The notes under the pieces were generated by a model. The model made no database searches, was not told the origin of the DNA, and worked only from the letters and a program-made list of their open reading frames with translations. This document shows positions 27,451 through 35,877 of a stretch of DNA of 64,000 nucleotides, in pieces. Numbering within the stretch: the stretch's first letter is position 1; each line of letters opens with the position of its first letter. The DNA lies in the NCBI RefSeq assembly GCF_009389585.1, contig NZ_VIYG01000002.1, positions 1 through 64,000 of the forward strand. The letters run 5' to 3'. The DNA is from Oceanobacillus sp. CFH 90083. GTDB lineage: Bacteria > Bacillota > Bacilli > Bacillales > Amphibacillaceae. Both the position numbers and the translations under genes were made by a program.

Positions 27451-28449
27451 ATGAATCAACGTTTTCTTAAACTTCTTTATTACCGTATTCCCAATATTTT
27501 GAAACTGCTGCTATTTATCTTTATAACCATCCCTTTCTTTGGCTCTCTTATTTATTTCATCGAACCGGAACGCTATCCTACATTATTGGATGGTATTTGG
27601 TGGGCGCTTACTACCGGGGCAACTGTTGGTTACGGTGATTATGTACCTGAAACACTACTCGGCAGACTGGTTGCTGCACTTATCATTTTAACGGGCGGCG
27701 GATTAATTGCATTTTATATTGCATCTATATCCACTACAGCTATCAAACATGAAAAAAAACTTCAAGAAGGAAAGCTTGCCTTTCATGGAGAGAACCATTA
27801 CATATTCGTCGGGTTTAATGAACGAACCCGGCAGCTTGTTGACCTAATCATTCAGCATTATGCAGATAAAAAAATAGTTATCATTGACCGCACTTTAAAC
27901 AACCTGACCTATACCAAATTGCCAGTACATTATATTAAAGGTAATGCAACAGAAGATGCTGTTTTGCATATGGCAAATATCGAGGCAGCATCCTGTGTAT
28001 TTGTTGCTGCAGATAATCATAAATCAGATAATGAATCCGATACACATGCTATCCTGACTACTATTGCTATTCGCGGGAATAATCCCGGTATACCTATTGT
28101 TACAGAAATTTTGTCTAAGAAACAAATCGACAATGCTGCCCGTGCCGGAGCAACAACAATTATTCGCTCAAATGATTTTATGAGCAGCTTATTTTTTCAT
28201 GAGTTAGATCCGGAAATAAAATCAACACCATTTGAAGATATTTACCATCTCCTTAGTCAGCAAAAATTTATGCACCAGCCTGTACCTGATTCTCTGATAG
28301 AAAAAACATATTCGGATGCTGTCATACCCTTCTTAACAAAAGGGTTACTTATAATTGGCGTCATTCGTGAAAAAGAATATATCTTTCACCCGAAAACAGC
28401 ATTTACCCTCAAAGCAAAGGATATTCTTATTTGTCTCAGCAGACGGTAA
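27451..28449 (+). CDS. yugO: Potassium channel with cytoplasmic RCK/TrkA domain (YugO/MthK type)
   Basis: A 332-residue two-helix K+ channel. TM1 spans about residues 17-37, the pore filter TVGYGD is at 58-63, and TM2 at about 67-88. An RCK-N domain follows from residue 107 (HYIFVGFNERTRQLV) with a Rossmann-type start, then an RCK-C-like end. The ATG 27451 is preceded by GGAGG. In B. subtilis YugO carries biofilm electrical signalling; here the role is K+ efflux or homeostasis by homology. yugI follows, as in B. subtilis. Confidence 0.93.
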   Translation: MNQRFLKLLYYRIPNILKLLLFIFITIPFFGSLIYFIEPERYPTLLDGIWWALTTGATVGYGDYVPETLLGRLVAALIILTGGGLIAFYIASISTTAIKHEKKLQEGKLAFHGENHYIFVGFNERTRQLVDLIIQHYADKKIVIIDRTLNNLTYTKLPVHYIKGNATEDAVLHMANIEAASCVFVAADNHKSDNESDTHAILTTIAIRGNNPGIPIVTEILSKKQIDNAARAGATTIIRSNDFMSSLFFHELDPEIKSTPFEDIYHLLSQQKFMHQPVPDSLIEKTYSDAVIPFLTKGLLIIGVIREKEYIFHPKTAFTLKAKDILICLSRR

Positions 28450-28578
28450 ATAGCAAATTTTCAATTGCTAGATTAGCCAACTCCTATCGTTTATGGTATA
28501 GTTATATATTGTGAAAAAAGTACGTGATCAAACGATTTAGAAAAGATTTTTGAGTTTAAAAGATATAGGAGATGTTTA

Positions 28579-28950
28579 ATGATGACTGCAAATGTAGAAA
28601 TTGGTCAAGTAATTGAAGGAAAAGTAACTGGTATTCAGCCTTATGGAGCATTTGTCGCAATTGATGGCGACATGCAGGGATTAGTCCATATTTCTGAAAT
28701 TATGCATGGCTATGTAAAAGATATTAACGATCACTTAAGTGTTGGCGATACAGTAAATGTAAAAGTCATTCAAATCGATGAAGAAAAAGGAAAAATTTCG
28801 TTATCTATCCGCGCTACAGAGGATGCACCAAAAGAGTCTGCTAAACAGGAGAACAATACTAAAAACAATGATTCGAACAGCGAATCAAGCGGATTTAATA
28901 TTCTTAAAGACAAACTGCAAGGCTGGATTGACCAGACACAAAATAAATAA
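28579..28950 (+). CDS. yugI: S1-domain RNA-binding protein YugI (general stress protein 13)
   Basis: A 123-residue protein with one S1 domain at residues 4-76 (GQVIEGKVTGIQPYGAFVAI, GLVHISEI, KISLSIR) and a polar, Asn/Ser-rich linker to a short C-terminal helix. YugI is ribosome-associated in B. subtilis. GGAG is seven bases before the first of two adjacent ATG codons. Followed by its own terminator. Confidence 0.93.
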   Translation: MMTANVEIGQVIEGKVTGIQPYGAFVAIDGDMQGLVHISEIMHGYVKDINDHLSVGDTVNVKVIQIDEEKGKISLSIRATEDAPKESAKQENNTKNNDSNSESSGFNILKDKLQGWIDQTQNK

Positions 28951-28961
28951 CGCTACAGCCC

Positions 28962-29000
28962 TCACCCAAGCGCGATACATTTTAGTGCTTGGGTGATTTT
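28962..29000 (+). terminator. Terminator after yugI
   Basis: TCACCCAAGC (28962-28971) pairs with GCTTGGGTGA (28987-28996) and is followed by a short T run. Confidence 0.8.
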
Positions 29001-29309
29001 AATGAAGCAGACGTTGTTAGCGTATCTTTTCTCCAGAGACAAATGAAACATTTTATTATTCCTTTCTGTTATCGCAGTGATTTTCAGCAGGAAGAGGAAT
29101 CAAGCTCCCGTTCAATGGATATGAAAAGAACTTCTCCACTGAATGAAATTTCACTTTATTTCGAACGCCTTCTGCTATTTTCTATATCATTTTCCAGCAG
29201 TTGTTTTCAGCTTCCCCCCCCTTTTTTCAGGTCGTTAGCCTTGATTTCATCACATTAATAGATTAAAGTAGAATCATATATGCAATCTATTTTCAAGGGG
29301 GACGAAGCA

Positions 29310-30656
29310 ATGACACATGTAACTTTTAAATATGATAAAGCACTTTCATTCTTTGATAAAGAAGAAATTAAAAATTTATCTCCATTTGTATTACGCGCTC
29401 ATGAGATGATTCATGAAAAAATTGGTGCAGGTAATGACTTTTTAGGCTGGGTGGATCTTCCTAAAAACTACGATCAGAAAGAATATGCGCGGATCAAGAA
29501 AAGTGCAGAAAAAATTAAAAATGACTCTGATATTCTTCTTGTCATCGGTATCGGCGGATCTTACCTTGGAGCAAAAGCAGCATTAGAAATGCTAAACCAC
29601 TCCTTCCAAAATCTTCTTTCTGCGGAAGAGAGAAAAGCACCACAAATTATTTTTGTAGGTCACCATCTAAGTTCTACCTATATGAGCGAATTAACAGATG
29701 TATTAAAAGATAAAGATTTCTCAATAAATGTTATTTCAAAAAGCGGCACAACAACAGAGCCGGCTATTGCTTTCCGTATCTTTAAAAAGCTGCTCGAAGA
29801 AAAATATGGCGAGGAAGAAGCGAAAAAACGTATCTATGCTACAACTGATCGTAAACGTGGCGCTTTAAAAACAACTGCAGACGAAAACGGCTATGAAACA
29901 TTCGTTATTCCGGATGATGTCGGTGGGCGCTATTCTGTCTTAACAGCAGTAGGCTTACTTCCAATCGCCGCTAGTAATATTGATGTGGATGCGATTATGA
30001 AAGGTGCACAAGCAGCAATGGAGGACTTGTCTGTACCTGATGTATATAGTAACCCTGCTTACCAATATGCAGCCGTACGCAATATTTTCTATCAAAAAGG
30101 GAAAGTAACCGAATTACTCATTAACTACGAGCCTGCACTTCAATACTTTTCTGAATGGTGGAAACAGTTATTCGGTGAAAGTGAAGGTAAAAATCAAAAA
30201 GGGATTTATCCATCGTCCGCAAATTTCTCAACAGATTTGCATTCTCTTGGTCAATATATCCAGGAAGGAAGAAGAAATATTTTCGAAACAATCCTTCATG
30301 TAAATGAAGCGAAGGAAAATTTAACAGTTGAAGAAGAAGCGAATGATTTGGACGGCTTAAATTACTTAGCTGGGAAAAGCATTCATGAAATTAATGATAA
30401 AGCATTCCAGGGAACATTATTAGCGCATACCGATGGTGATGTTCCAAACTTAATTATTGAAGTCCCTAAACTGGATGCTTATACTTTCGGTTATTTAGTA
30501 TACTTCTTTGAAAAAGCATGTGCTGTCAGCGGCTACTTGCTTGGCGTTAACCCGTTTGACCAGCCTGGTGTAGAAGCATATAAGAAAAATATGTTTGCAT
30601 TACTGGGCAAGCCTGGATTTGAAAATGAAAAAGAAGAGCTGGAGAAAAGATTATAA
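29310..30656 (+). CDS. pgi: Glucose-6-phosphate isomerase
   Basis: Glycolytic enzyme interconverting glucose-6-P and fructose-6-P. The 448-residue protein has the short firmicute length. Motifs: [13 protein letters not shown] near residue 77, [14 protein letters not shown] near 142, [16 protein letters not shown] near 205 and the catalytic Lys segment [15 protein letters not shown] near the C-terminus. GGGGG lies a few bases before the ATG at 29310. Single-gene unit with a strong terminator. Confidence 0.98.
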   Translation: MTHVTFKYDKALSFFDKEEIKNLSPFVLRAHEMIHEKIGAGNDFLGWVDLPKNYDQKEYARIKKSAEKIKNDSDILLVIGIGGSYLGAKAALEMLNHSFQNLLSAEERKAPQIIFVGHHLSSTYMSELTDVLKDKDFSINVISKSGTTTEPAIAFRIFKKLLEEKYGEEEAKKRIYATTDRKRGALKTTADENGYETFVIPDDVGGRYSVLTAVGLLPIAASNIDVDAIMKGAQAAMEDLSVPDVYSNPAYQYAAVRNIFYQKGKVTELLINYEPALQYFSEWWKQLFGESEGKNQKGIYPSSANFSTDLHSLGQYIQEGRRNIFETILHVNEAKENLTVEEEANDLDGLNYLAGKSIHEINDKAFQGTLLAHTDGDVPNLIIEVPKLDAYTFGYLVYFFEKACAVSGYLLGVNPFDQPGVEAYKKNMFALLGKPGFENEKEELEKRL

Positions 30657-30675
30657 TAGGCATTCCCTCGAACAA

Positions 30676-30728
30676 TAGAAAACTTCCTTTCAAGGAGAAT
30701 CTGCTCCATGAAAGGAAGTTTTCTTTTT
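30676..30728 (+). terminator. Terminator after pgi
   Basis: GAAAACTTCCTTTCA (30678-30692) pairs with TGAAAGGAAGTTTTC (30709-30723), a perfect 15-bp stem, then T-rich. Confidence 0.9.
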
Positions 30729-30766
30729 TGCACACCCTGCATTGAAATAGGCTGAAAAAAAGAGAA

Positions 30767-30989
30767 GCATGGGGGTACGGGTATGCGACAGAAGGAGCAA
30801 AGCTTGTCTGGACTATGGCTTTAATACCTTACATTTCGATAATATTTATAGTTTTACATCTGATATCAATATCCGTTCCAAAAAGTAATGGCAAAAATCG
30901 GCATGACATTCGATCGATATTTTGACTATCCTGGCGTGGAAAAGAATAGTCCATTGAAAAAACATGTTTTATATCACAAATCTAACTAA
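30767..30989 (+). pseudogene. Decayed GNAT (RimJ/RimL-type) acetyltransferase fragment
   Basis: Three short frames join into the C-terminal half of a GNAT protein: WGYGYATEGA (from 30770), then ACLDYGFNTLHFDNIYSFTS up to about 30886, then VMAKIGMTFDRYFDYPG to a TAA at 30987. The two breaks fall in runs of A (30800-30801 and 30880-30886), each fitting loss of one A. GYGYATEGA is the acetyl-CoA loop and NxxSxKVMAKIGM the classical RimL tail. The N-terminal half is missing. Non-functional as it stands. Confidence 0.75.
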
Positions 30990-31118
30990 AGTTTCCTTTC
31001 AATAACCGCTACTGCAAAACCGCCAAAAAATTTAAAAATAAAATTATTTTTTGGGTTTATTCTCTCAGACAACGGGTATTACTATAATTGTAAGGCTTTC
31101 TCGTATTCCCCCTGTAGG

Positions 31119-31149
31119 CAGAGCGTAGTAACGCTTTGCTTTTTTTGTC
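31119..31149 (+). terminator. Orphan terminator hairpin upstream of patB
   Basis: GCAGAGCGT and ACGCTTTGC form a nine-position stem with a four-base loop, followed by seven T. No gene ends here; a TATAAT at 31083-31088 lies just upstream, so a transcript of about 55 bases is possible. Confidence 0.6.
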
Positions 31150-31257
31150 CAAAAACGATATCTCTACATAAATTTCAGCCAAGCTTTCTACCTTTCTAAA
31201 ATATCTTTGTTATAATAGTAAAATAGTGAAATGAATGTTGGGAGGCAAAGGAAAAAA

Positions 31258-32445
31258 ATGAGTATTTTTGAAGAACTACATGATCGCAAACAAACCAAAT
31301 CAATGAAATGGGATATGCTGCAAATGAAATTCCAGTCGGAGGATGTGCTGCCGATGTGGGTCGCTGATATGGATTTTAAAGCTCCAGAAGCAGTCAATCA
31401 GGCACTTATCAAACGTGCAGAGCATGGAATTTATGGATACACAGTCATTGATGAAGATGTGACAGGGGCTATTACCAACTGGGTGAAAAACCGTCATGGA
31501 TGGGCTATTCAAGCAGACTGGCTCAGCTACAGTCCTGGCGTAATTAATACGCTGCATATGGCACTGCAGGCATTCACAGAGCCAGGTGATAAGATTATGA
31601 TTCAAACACCTGTATACACACCCTTTTACAATATTATAAACGTATTAGATCGTGAACTTGTAAAGAATCCATTGATTCAACAGGATGATTATTACGTGAT
31701 TGATTTTGATGATATGGAAAAAAAATTAGCAAGTGGTGTAAAAGCATTTATTTTATGCTCTCCTCATAATCCAGTAGGACGGGTCTGGACAGAAGAAGAG
31801 CTTCGTAAAATGGCAGAATTGTGCTTGCGGTATGATGTAATGATTTTTTCTGATGAAATTCATGCTGATTTAGTTTTCAAGGAGCATAAACATTTGCCAA
31901 TCGCCAGCTTATCCACTGAAATAGCTGATAAAACCATTACTTGCATGGCGCCTTCTAAAACATTTAATTTAGCCGGCTTGCAAGCATCCTTTGCGGTGAC
32001 TTCAAATAAGCAGAACAAATTAAAATTAGAAAAAGCATTTCTTCGTCAAGGGTTTAATAATTCCTTAAACGGAATGGCTGTTACAGCAATGGAAGCTGCT
32101 TACCTTCATGGGGAAGACTGGTTAGAGGAGCTGCTGGAGGTTATTCAAGGTCATACTGCTTATATTAAAGAAATGTTTGCTGCGTATGCTCCAGAGCTAA
32201 AAGTAATCAAAGCAGAAGGAACATACCTTATCTGGGTAGATTGCTCCGCATTAAATATGGATAAAAAAGAATTAAATCGGTTTATGATTGATAAAGCGCG
32301 TGTCGGCTTGAACGCTGGACAAGATTATGGGGATGAAGGAGATGCTTTTATGCGGATTAATCTGGCATGTCCACGAGCAACGATTGAAGAAGGCGTTAAG
32401 CGGATTATCCACGCAGTTGAAGCATGGAGAGAAACGAAAAACTAA
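31258..32445 (+). CDS. patB: MalY/PatB-family aminotransferase (cystathionine beta-lyase)
   Basis: A 395-residue PLP enzyme of fold type I, expected to cleave cystathionine to homocysteine (C-S lyase). Motifs: LPMWVADMDFKAPEAV near residue 32, CSPHNPVGRVW near 165, SDEIHADLVF near 198 and the PLP lysine in MAPSKTFNLAGLQ near 232. The ATG 31258 has AAAGG six bases ahead. A TATAAT at 31211-31216 is a likely -10 box. Specificity within the family (PatB, MalY, or other C-S lyase) cannot be set by sequence. Confidence 0.9.
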   Translation: MSIFEELHDRKQTKSMKWDMLQMKFQSEDVLPMWVADMDFKAPEAVNQALIKRAEHGIYGYTVIDEDVTGAITNWVKNRHGWAIQADWLSYSPGVINTLHMALQAFTEPGDKIMIQTPVYTPFYNIINVLDRELVKNPLIQQDDYYVIDFDDMEKKLASGVKAFILCSPHNPVGRVWTEEELRKMAELCLRYDVMIFSDEIHADLVFKEHKHLPIASLSTEIADKTITCMAPSKTFNLAGLQASFAVTSNKQNKLKLEKAFLRQGFNNSLNGMAVTAMEAAYLHGEDWLEELLEVIQGHTAYIKEMFAAYAPELKVIKAEGTYLIWVDCSALNMDKKELNRFMIDKARVGLNAGQDYGDEGDAFMRINLACPRATIEEGVKRIIHAVEAWRETKN

Positions 32446-32450
32446 TAAAC

Positions 32451-32492
32451 AAAAAAACTGCACCTCCTATTATTTTGGAGATGCAGTTTTTT
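32451..32492. terminator. Bidirectional terminator between patB and sodC
   Basis: AAAAAACTGCACCTCC pairs with GGAGATGCAGTTTTTT (one mismatch) around a nine-base loop. Confidence 0.88.
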
Positions 32493-32549
32493 GTTTAACG
32501 AAATCAAGTAATGAATATTATTTTCTGCTGAAAGCTAAAGCATCTCCTT

Positions 32550-33161
32550 CTATCCATTTTCTTTATTCTCCTGCTTATCATTATTTTCTGTCGGATCTGT
32601 CGGTGCATTTTGCTCTTCCCCACTCTGTGAATCTTCACTGATAATGCCACAAATGATGCGATCTCCTGAATTACCGGCCGGCTGACTCATTCCATCATCC
32701 ACCCCATCATGAATAATCAGAGAAGTACCATCATTCGCAATCAAGCTGTTTTTTCCTTGTTTTAACGTCGCCTCGTTAATAACCAATTCCTCCTGAACAG
32801 CCCCGCTTGCATCTGCTTCTATATTGGGAAGGTCTCCGATGTGTGATCCATCCGTCAGCAAAAGTCCATGGTCTTTCCCATCTGGGTTAAAGTGATTTCC
32901 GCTCGAAGAAAAATCAGGACCATCACATTTTCCATATTCATGGACATGTATGGCATGCAAACCCGGACTCAAGCCTTCCACCTCAATGTTTACAGCTACA
33001 CCGCCATCCGTTTCATTTAATCTGGCTGTTCCCACACGATCCCCATCTGCATTATACATCTCTACCATCTCTGCATTTTTATGGGGCAGCAGACATCCTG
33101 ATAAAAGGAACAGCATAATCAGAGAGAGTATTAAGAATCTTTTTTTGTTCCATTGTCGCAT
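32550..33161 (-). CDS. sodC: Lipoprotein Cu/Zn superoxide dismutase (YojM/SodC type)
   Basis: A 203-residue extracytoplasmic lipoprotein with lipobox LLSGC (Cys22). The SOD domain covers about residues 33-172. All metal ligands can be aligned: HVHEYGKC (two Cu His), GNHFNP (bridging His), KDHGLL and SHIGDLPN (Zn His and Asp), LIIHDGVDD (fourth Cu His); the disulfide pair is Cys in HEYGKC and RIICG. So it looks catalytically complete, unlike B. subtilis YojM, which I recall lacks Cu ligands. The tail after residue 175 is an acidic, Asn/Glu-rich stretch. AAGGAG precedes the ATG. Confidence 0.93.
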   Translation of the reverse strand: MRQWNKKRFLILSLIMLFLLSGCLLPHKNAEMVEMYNADGDRVGTARLNETDGGVAVNIEVEGLSPGLHAIHVHEYGKCDGPDFSSSGNHFNPDGKDHGLLLTDGSHIGDLPNIEADASGAVQEELVINEATLKQGKNSLIANDGTSLIIHDGVDDGMSQPAGNSGDRIICGIISEDSQSGEEQNAPTDPTENNDKQENKENG

Positions 33162-33225
33162 CGATAAGCTCCTTTACCTTTTTTTATAGTTTAGGCAAAG
33201 AAGTTATTTTTAATCCTTGTAAACA

Positions 33226-33268
33226 TCAAAAACCTCCTCAAATCTTATTGATGAGAGGAGGTTTTTGT
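33226..33268. terminator. Bidirectional terminator
   Basis: AAAAACCTCCTC and GAGGAGGTTTTT flank a 15-base loop; its right arm overlaps the end of the 33245-33457 gene. Confidence 0.85.
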
Positions 33269-33457
33269 TACACGATGATTTTTCTGTGTCTGCTCTAAAG
33301 CTTTATGATATTCCTGTTCAAAACGCTCTTGATCTTTCTTTGATTTTTTCATGATCCACCGCATAACGATTACTGCCATTGCGATAAAAATGACCAATGA
33401 TATCACTGCGGGAATATATTCCATTTTATCTTCCGGAAAATAGAGAAATGGCATCAT
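33245..33457 (-). CDS. Small single-pass membrane protein
   Basis: 70 residues: one transmembrane helix (about 13-34, YIPAVISLVIFIAMAVIVM) followed by a basic and amphipathic, coiled-coil-like tail (KKSKKDQERFEQEYHKALEQ). A weak AAAGGTG site is about 12 bases ahead of the ATG. No family is recognised; small proteins of this shape are common in Bacillaceae. The stop lies inside the terminator, so the frame is likely real. Confidence 0.6.
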   Translation of the reverse strand: MMPFLYFPEDKMEYIPAVISLVIFIAMAVIVMRWIMKKSKKDQERFEQEYHKALEQTQKNHRVTKTSSHQ

Positions 33458-33530
33458 AAAAGATATTCACACCTTTCTAAAGATAATTATATCAAAGATG
33501 TATAGTATGTAAATCAATCCGGTTATAGAT

Positions 33531-33561
33531 AAAAGCGCCCTGATCACAGGACGCTTTTATA
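33531..33561 (-). terminator. Terminator after ptsH
   Basis: AAAAGCGTCCTG and CAGGGCGCTTTT form a 12-position stem with a four-base loop on the minus strand, ten bases after the stop. Confidence 0.8.
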
Positions 33562-33570
33562 CAAAGTTTA

Positions 33571-33834
33571 TTATTCACCTAAATGTTCTTTGATTACGTC
33601 AGCGATACCTTTTAAAGCATCCTCTTCGTCTTTTCCGTCTGCGCTTACTTCAATTTCAGCACCTTTAGGAATTCCTAAAGACATAACACCCATAATAGAT
33701 TTCAGGTTAACATTTTTTCCTTTGTAGCTAACTTCGATTTCAGAATCGAATTGACCAGCTTTGTTTACTAACAAAGTAGCCGGACGTGCATGTACTCCAG
33801 TTTCTGCAGTGATTGTAAAAGTTTGCGATTTCAT
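33571..33834 (-). CDS. ptsH: Phosphocarrier protein HPr
   Basis: An 87-residue HPr. His15 (TGVHARPATLLV) is the site of PEP-dependent phosphorylation and Ser46 (VNLKSIMGVMSLG) the HPr-kinase site, so it is HPr rather than Crh, which lacks His15. The start at 33834 is chosen by AAAGGATG upstream; longer readings have no site. It passes phosphate from enzyme I to sugar EII proteins and, as Ser46-P, acts with CcpA. It stands alone here, bounded by its own terminator; ptsI is not adjacent. Confidence 0.96.
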   Translation of the reverse strand: MKSQTFTITAETGVHARPATLLVNKAGQFDSEIEVSYKGKNVNLKSIMGVMSLGIPKGAEIEVSADGKDEEDALKGIADVIKEHLGE

Positions 33835-34043
33835 TATATACAAACATCCTTTCTTTTTTTTAAAACTTATGTTGGTTATGTACCTATTCATTATCTCACA
33901 TAAACCTACGTCTTATTATATACAAAAATCACGAAATATGAAATATATATCTACTTTTTTTGTGAAAATGTATTCATTTGTTTTTCAAATTCCTTTATGA
34001 TACCTTTATCTTAAGGATAAAACGAATAATGGAGGTATACGAA

Positions 34044-34751
34044 ATGAGTGTGCATATTGGAGCAAAACAGGGAGAAGTAGCGGATAAAATTCTATTGCCG
34101 GGAGATCCATTGCGGGCAAAATATATTGCTGAAAACTATTTAGAGAACCCGAAGCTTTATAATGAAGTCCGGGGCATGTATGGTTATACAGGAACTTACA
34201 AAGGAGAACGCGTCTCTGTACAGGGAACTGGCATGGGAGTGCCTTCTATCTCAATCTATGTGAATGAGCTAATCCAAAGCTATGATGTCCAAAAACTCAT
34301 TCGTGTCGGCACATGCGGTGCTATTCAAAAGGATGTTAAGATCCGTGATGTTATCTTAGCACAGGGAGCTACAACAGATTCACAAATAAATCAGCTTATT
34401 TTTAAAGGCATTGATTATGCTCCTATTTCTGATTTTGAATTATTAAAAAATGCTTATGAAGCTGGTACCGATAAAGGATTACAGCTGCGTGTCGGAAATG
34501 TATTTACAAGTGATACCTTCTACCGTGATAATGCAAAAGAAGTGAATGAATTACTTGCAAAATACCAGGTGCTTGCGATCGAAATGGAGTCTACTGCACT
34601 TTATACGTTAGCTGCGAAGTATGGCCGTCAGGCATTGTCTATCCTTACCGTCTCTGATCATATCATTACTGGTGAAGAAACAACGGCTGAGGAACGCCAG
34701 ACAACATTCCATGAAATGATGGAGATTGCATTAGATACGATTATTAAATAA
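34044..34751 (+). CDS. deoD: Purine-nucleoside phosphorylase DeoD
   Basis: A 235-residue trimeric/hexameric bacterial-type PNP (NP-I family) that splits purine nucleosides to base and ribose-1-phosphate. Motifs: [13 protein letters not shown] near residue 20, [12 protein letters not shown] near 43, RVGTCGA near 87, [10 protein letters not shown] near 179 and the catalytic Asp in [10 protein letters not shown] near 203. GGAGG lies eight bases before the ATG at 34044, ruling out the longer reading. Monocistronic; no terminator is clear before yuiD. Confidence 0.97.
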   Translation: MSVHIGAKQGEVADKILLPGDPLRAKYIAENYLENPKLYNEVRGMYGYTGTYKGERVSVQGTGMGVPSISIYVNELIQSYDVQKLIRVGTCGAIQKDVKIRDVILAQGATTDSQINQLIFKGIDYAPISDFELLKNAYEAGTDKGLQLRVGNVFTSDTFYRDNAKEVNELLAKYQVLAIEMESTALYTLAAKYGRQALSILTVSDHIITGEETTAEERQTTFHEMMEIALDTIIK

Positions 34752-34880
34752 TTTTTTATGATTCTACAGCTGCAGCACAGGAAATTAACAGCGGGCTGAA
34801 CCCTTTCTTTTCATCTAATATAGACTATGATAAAATAACAGAAAATTGATGTGTTATTTAGGAAGGAAGTACCCTTATCC

Positions 34881-35360
34881 ATGACAATATTAACAAATTT
34901 CCCATTATGGGCTGCACTCATTGCAATTGTATTTGCCCAGGTTATAAAAATACCTATTAAGTTGCTTTTCACCAAGGAATTTCAGCCCGGCCTTGCTTTT
35001 AGTACTGGTGGAATGCCCAGCAGTCATTCTGCCGCAGTGGCCTCTTTAGCTACTGCCATCGGTATTGCAGAAGGTGTAACATCAAGTGTATTTGCACTAG
35101 CTTGTATATTTAGTGTAATTACCATGTTTGATGCTTCCGGGGTTCGCAGACAGGCAGGCGAACAAGCTATTGTCATTAATCAGCTCGTCCGCGATTTTCA
35201 ATTAATTACCTCCAGTGCAAAAGGCTGGAGCAAAAAGAAAGAAACAGAAAAAATACAAGAATTGAAAGAATTGCTCGGTCACCAGCCGATAGAAGTATTT
35301 TTTGGTGCCATTACAGGGATTATTATCGCCTTTTCTCTTGCACCGTTATTCTCTTATTAG
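34881..35360 (+). CDS. yuiD: PAP2-like membrane protein YuiD
   Basis: A 159-residue membrane protein of the divergent PAP2/DUF212 family. Motifs typical of the family are FSTGGMPSSHSA near residue 45 and MFDASGVRRQAGEQA near 88, with four transmembrane segments. The ATG 34881 gives the N-terminus MTILTNFPLWAALIA, as in YuiD proteins, though GGAAGGAAG is 11 bases ahead. A phosphatase activity is possible from PSSHS but unproven. Confidence 0.9.
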   Translation: MTILTNFPLWAALIAIVFAQVIKIPIKLLFTKEFQPGLAFSTGGMPSSHSAAVASLATAIGIAEGVTSSVFALACIFSVITMFDASGVRRQAGEQAIVINQLVRDFQLITSSAKGWSKKKETEKIQELKELLGHQPIEVFFGAITGIIIAFSLAPLFSY

Positions 35361-35391
35361 AGAAGGCTCGAAAAGACCACTATTTAGCACT

Positions 35392-35437
35392 AAAAACGAA
35401 GGACCAATGCTTTTTTAGAGTATTGGTCCTTCGTTTT
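35392..35437. terminator. Bidirectional terminator between yuiD and yuiB
   Basis: AAAAACGAAGGACCAATGC-type left arm pairs with GTATTGGTCCTTCGTTTTT; long stem, T run on both strands. Confidence 0.9.
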
Positions 35438-35458
35438 TATGTAATTTAATTTCTTATC

Positions 35459-35770
35459 TTAAAACATTTGATAGCCGCTTTTTCTTAAAAATCGAATCAC
35501 AAAGCCAGATACAATGGTTCCGATAAAACCGGATAACAGAATCACAATATCGGCAGCAGTTAAGGCAACAATCCGATCTCCAAGCGCTGAAAAAGATTCG
35601 CCCGGACTGGTAAAATAGCTGAAAAAAGAAACATTATCTATAATAAAAATCATTACAATTGGATATAAGCATGCCATCAGCCATGTTTTTCTTAATAACA
35701 TATTTAATATAAAGGCTATCCCAAAAAAGATAACAAAATACAGTACAACAGAAACAACTAGTTGAATCAT
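35459..35770 (-). CDS. yuiB: YuiB family membrane protein
   Basis: 103 residues with three transmembrane segments (about 2-22, 25-45 and 70-92). N-terminal MIQLVVSVVLYFVIFFGIAF and the NVSFFSYFTSPGESF loop fit the YuiB family, function unknown. The start at 35770 has a long GGAGGGGAGAG directly ahead. It is next to yumB and yuiD, as in B. subtilis. Confidence 0.8.
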   Translation of the reverse strand: MIQLVVSVVLYFVIFFGIAFILNMLLRKTWLMACLYPIVMIFIIDNVSFFSYFTSPGESFSALGDRIVALTAADIVILLSGFIGTIVSGFVIRFLRKSGYQMF

Positions 35771-35827
35771 TCTCTCCCCTCCGTCCTTTCTAAGGATGCA
35801 TACAAAAGCCATTTTATCCTAAAATAA

Positions 35828-35869
35828 CAAAAAAGCAAAGCAGCATCTGCCAACCTTTGCTTTTTTGTC
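35828..35869 (-). terminator. Terminator after yumB
   Basis: AAAAAAGCAAAG and CTTTGCTTTTTT form a 12-bp stem with a loop of about 14 bases, just after the yumB stop. Confidence 0.85.
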
Positions 35870-35877
35870 AATTTTAC

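Noticed and set aside
28989-29258. 89-codon frame between yugI and pgi
   Set aside because: It begins inside the yugI terminator, has no ribosome site and an unnatural Ser/Phe-rich composition.
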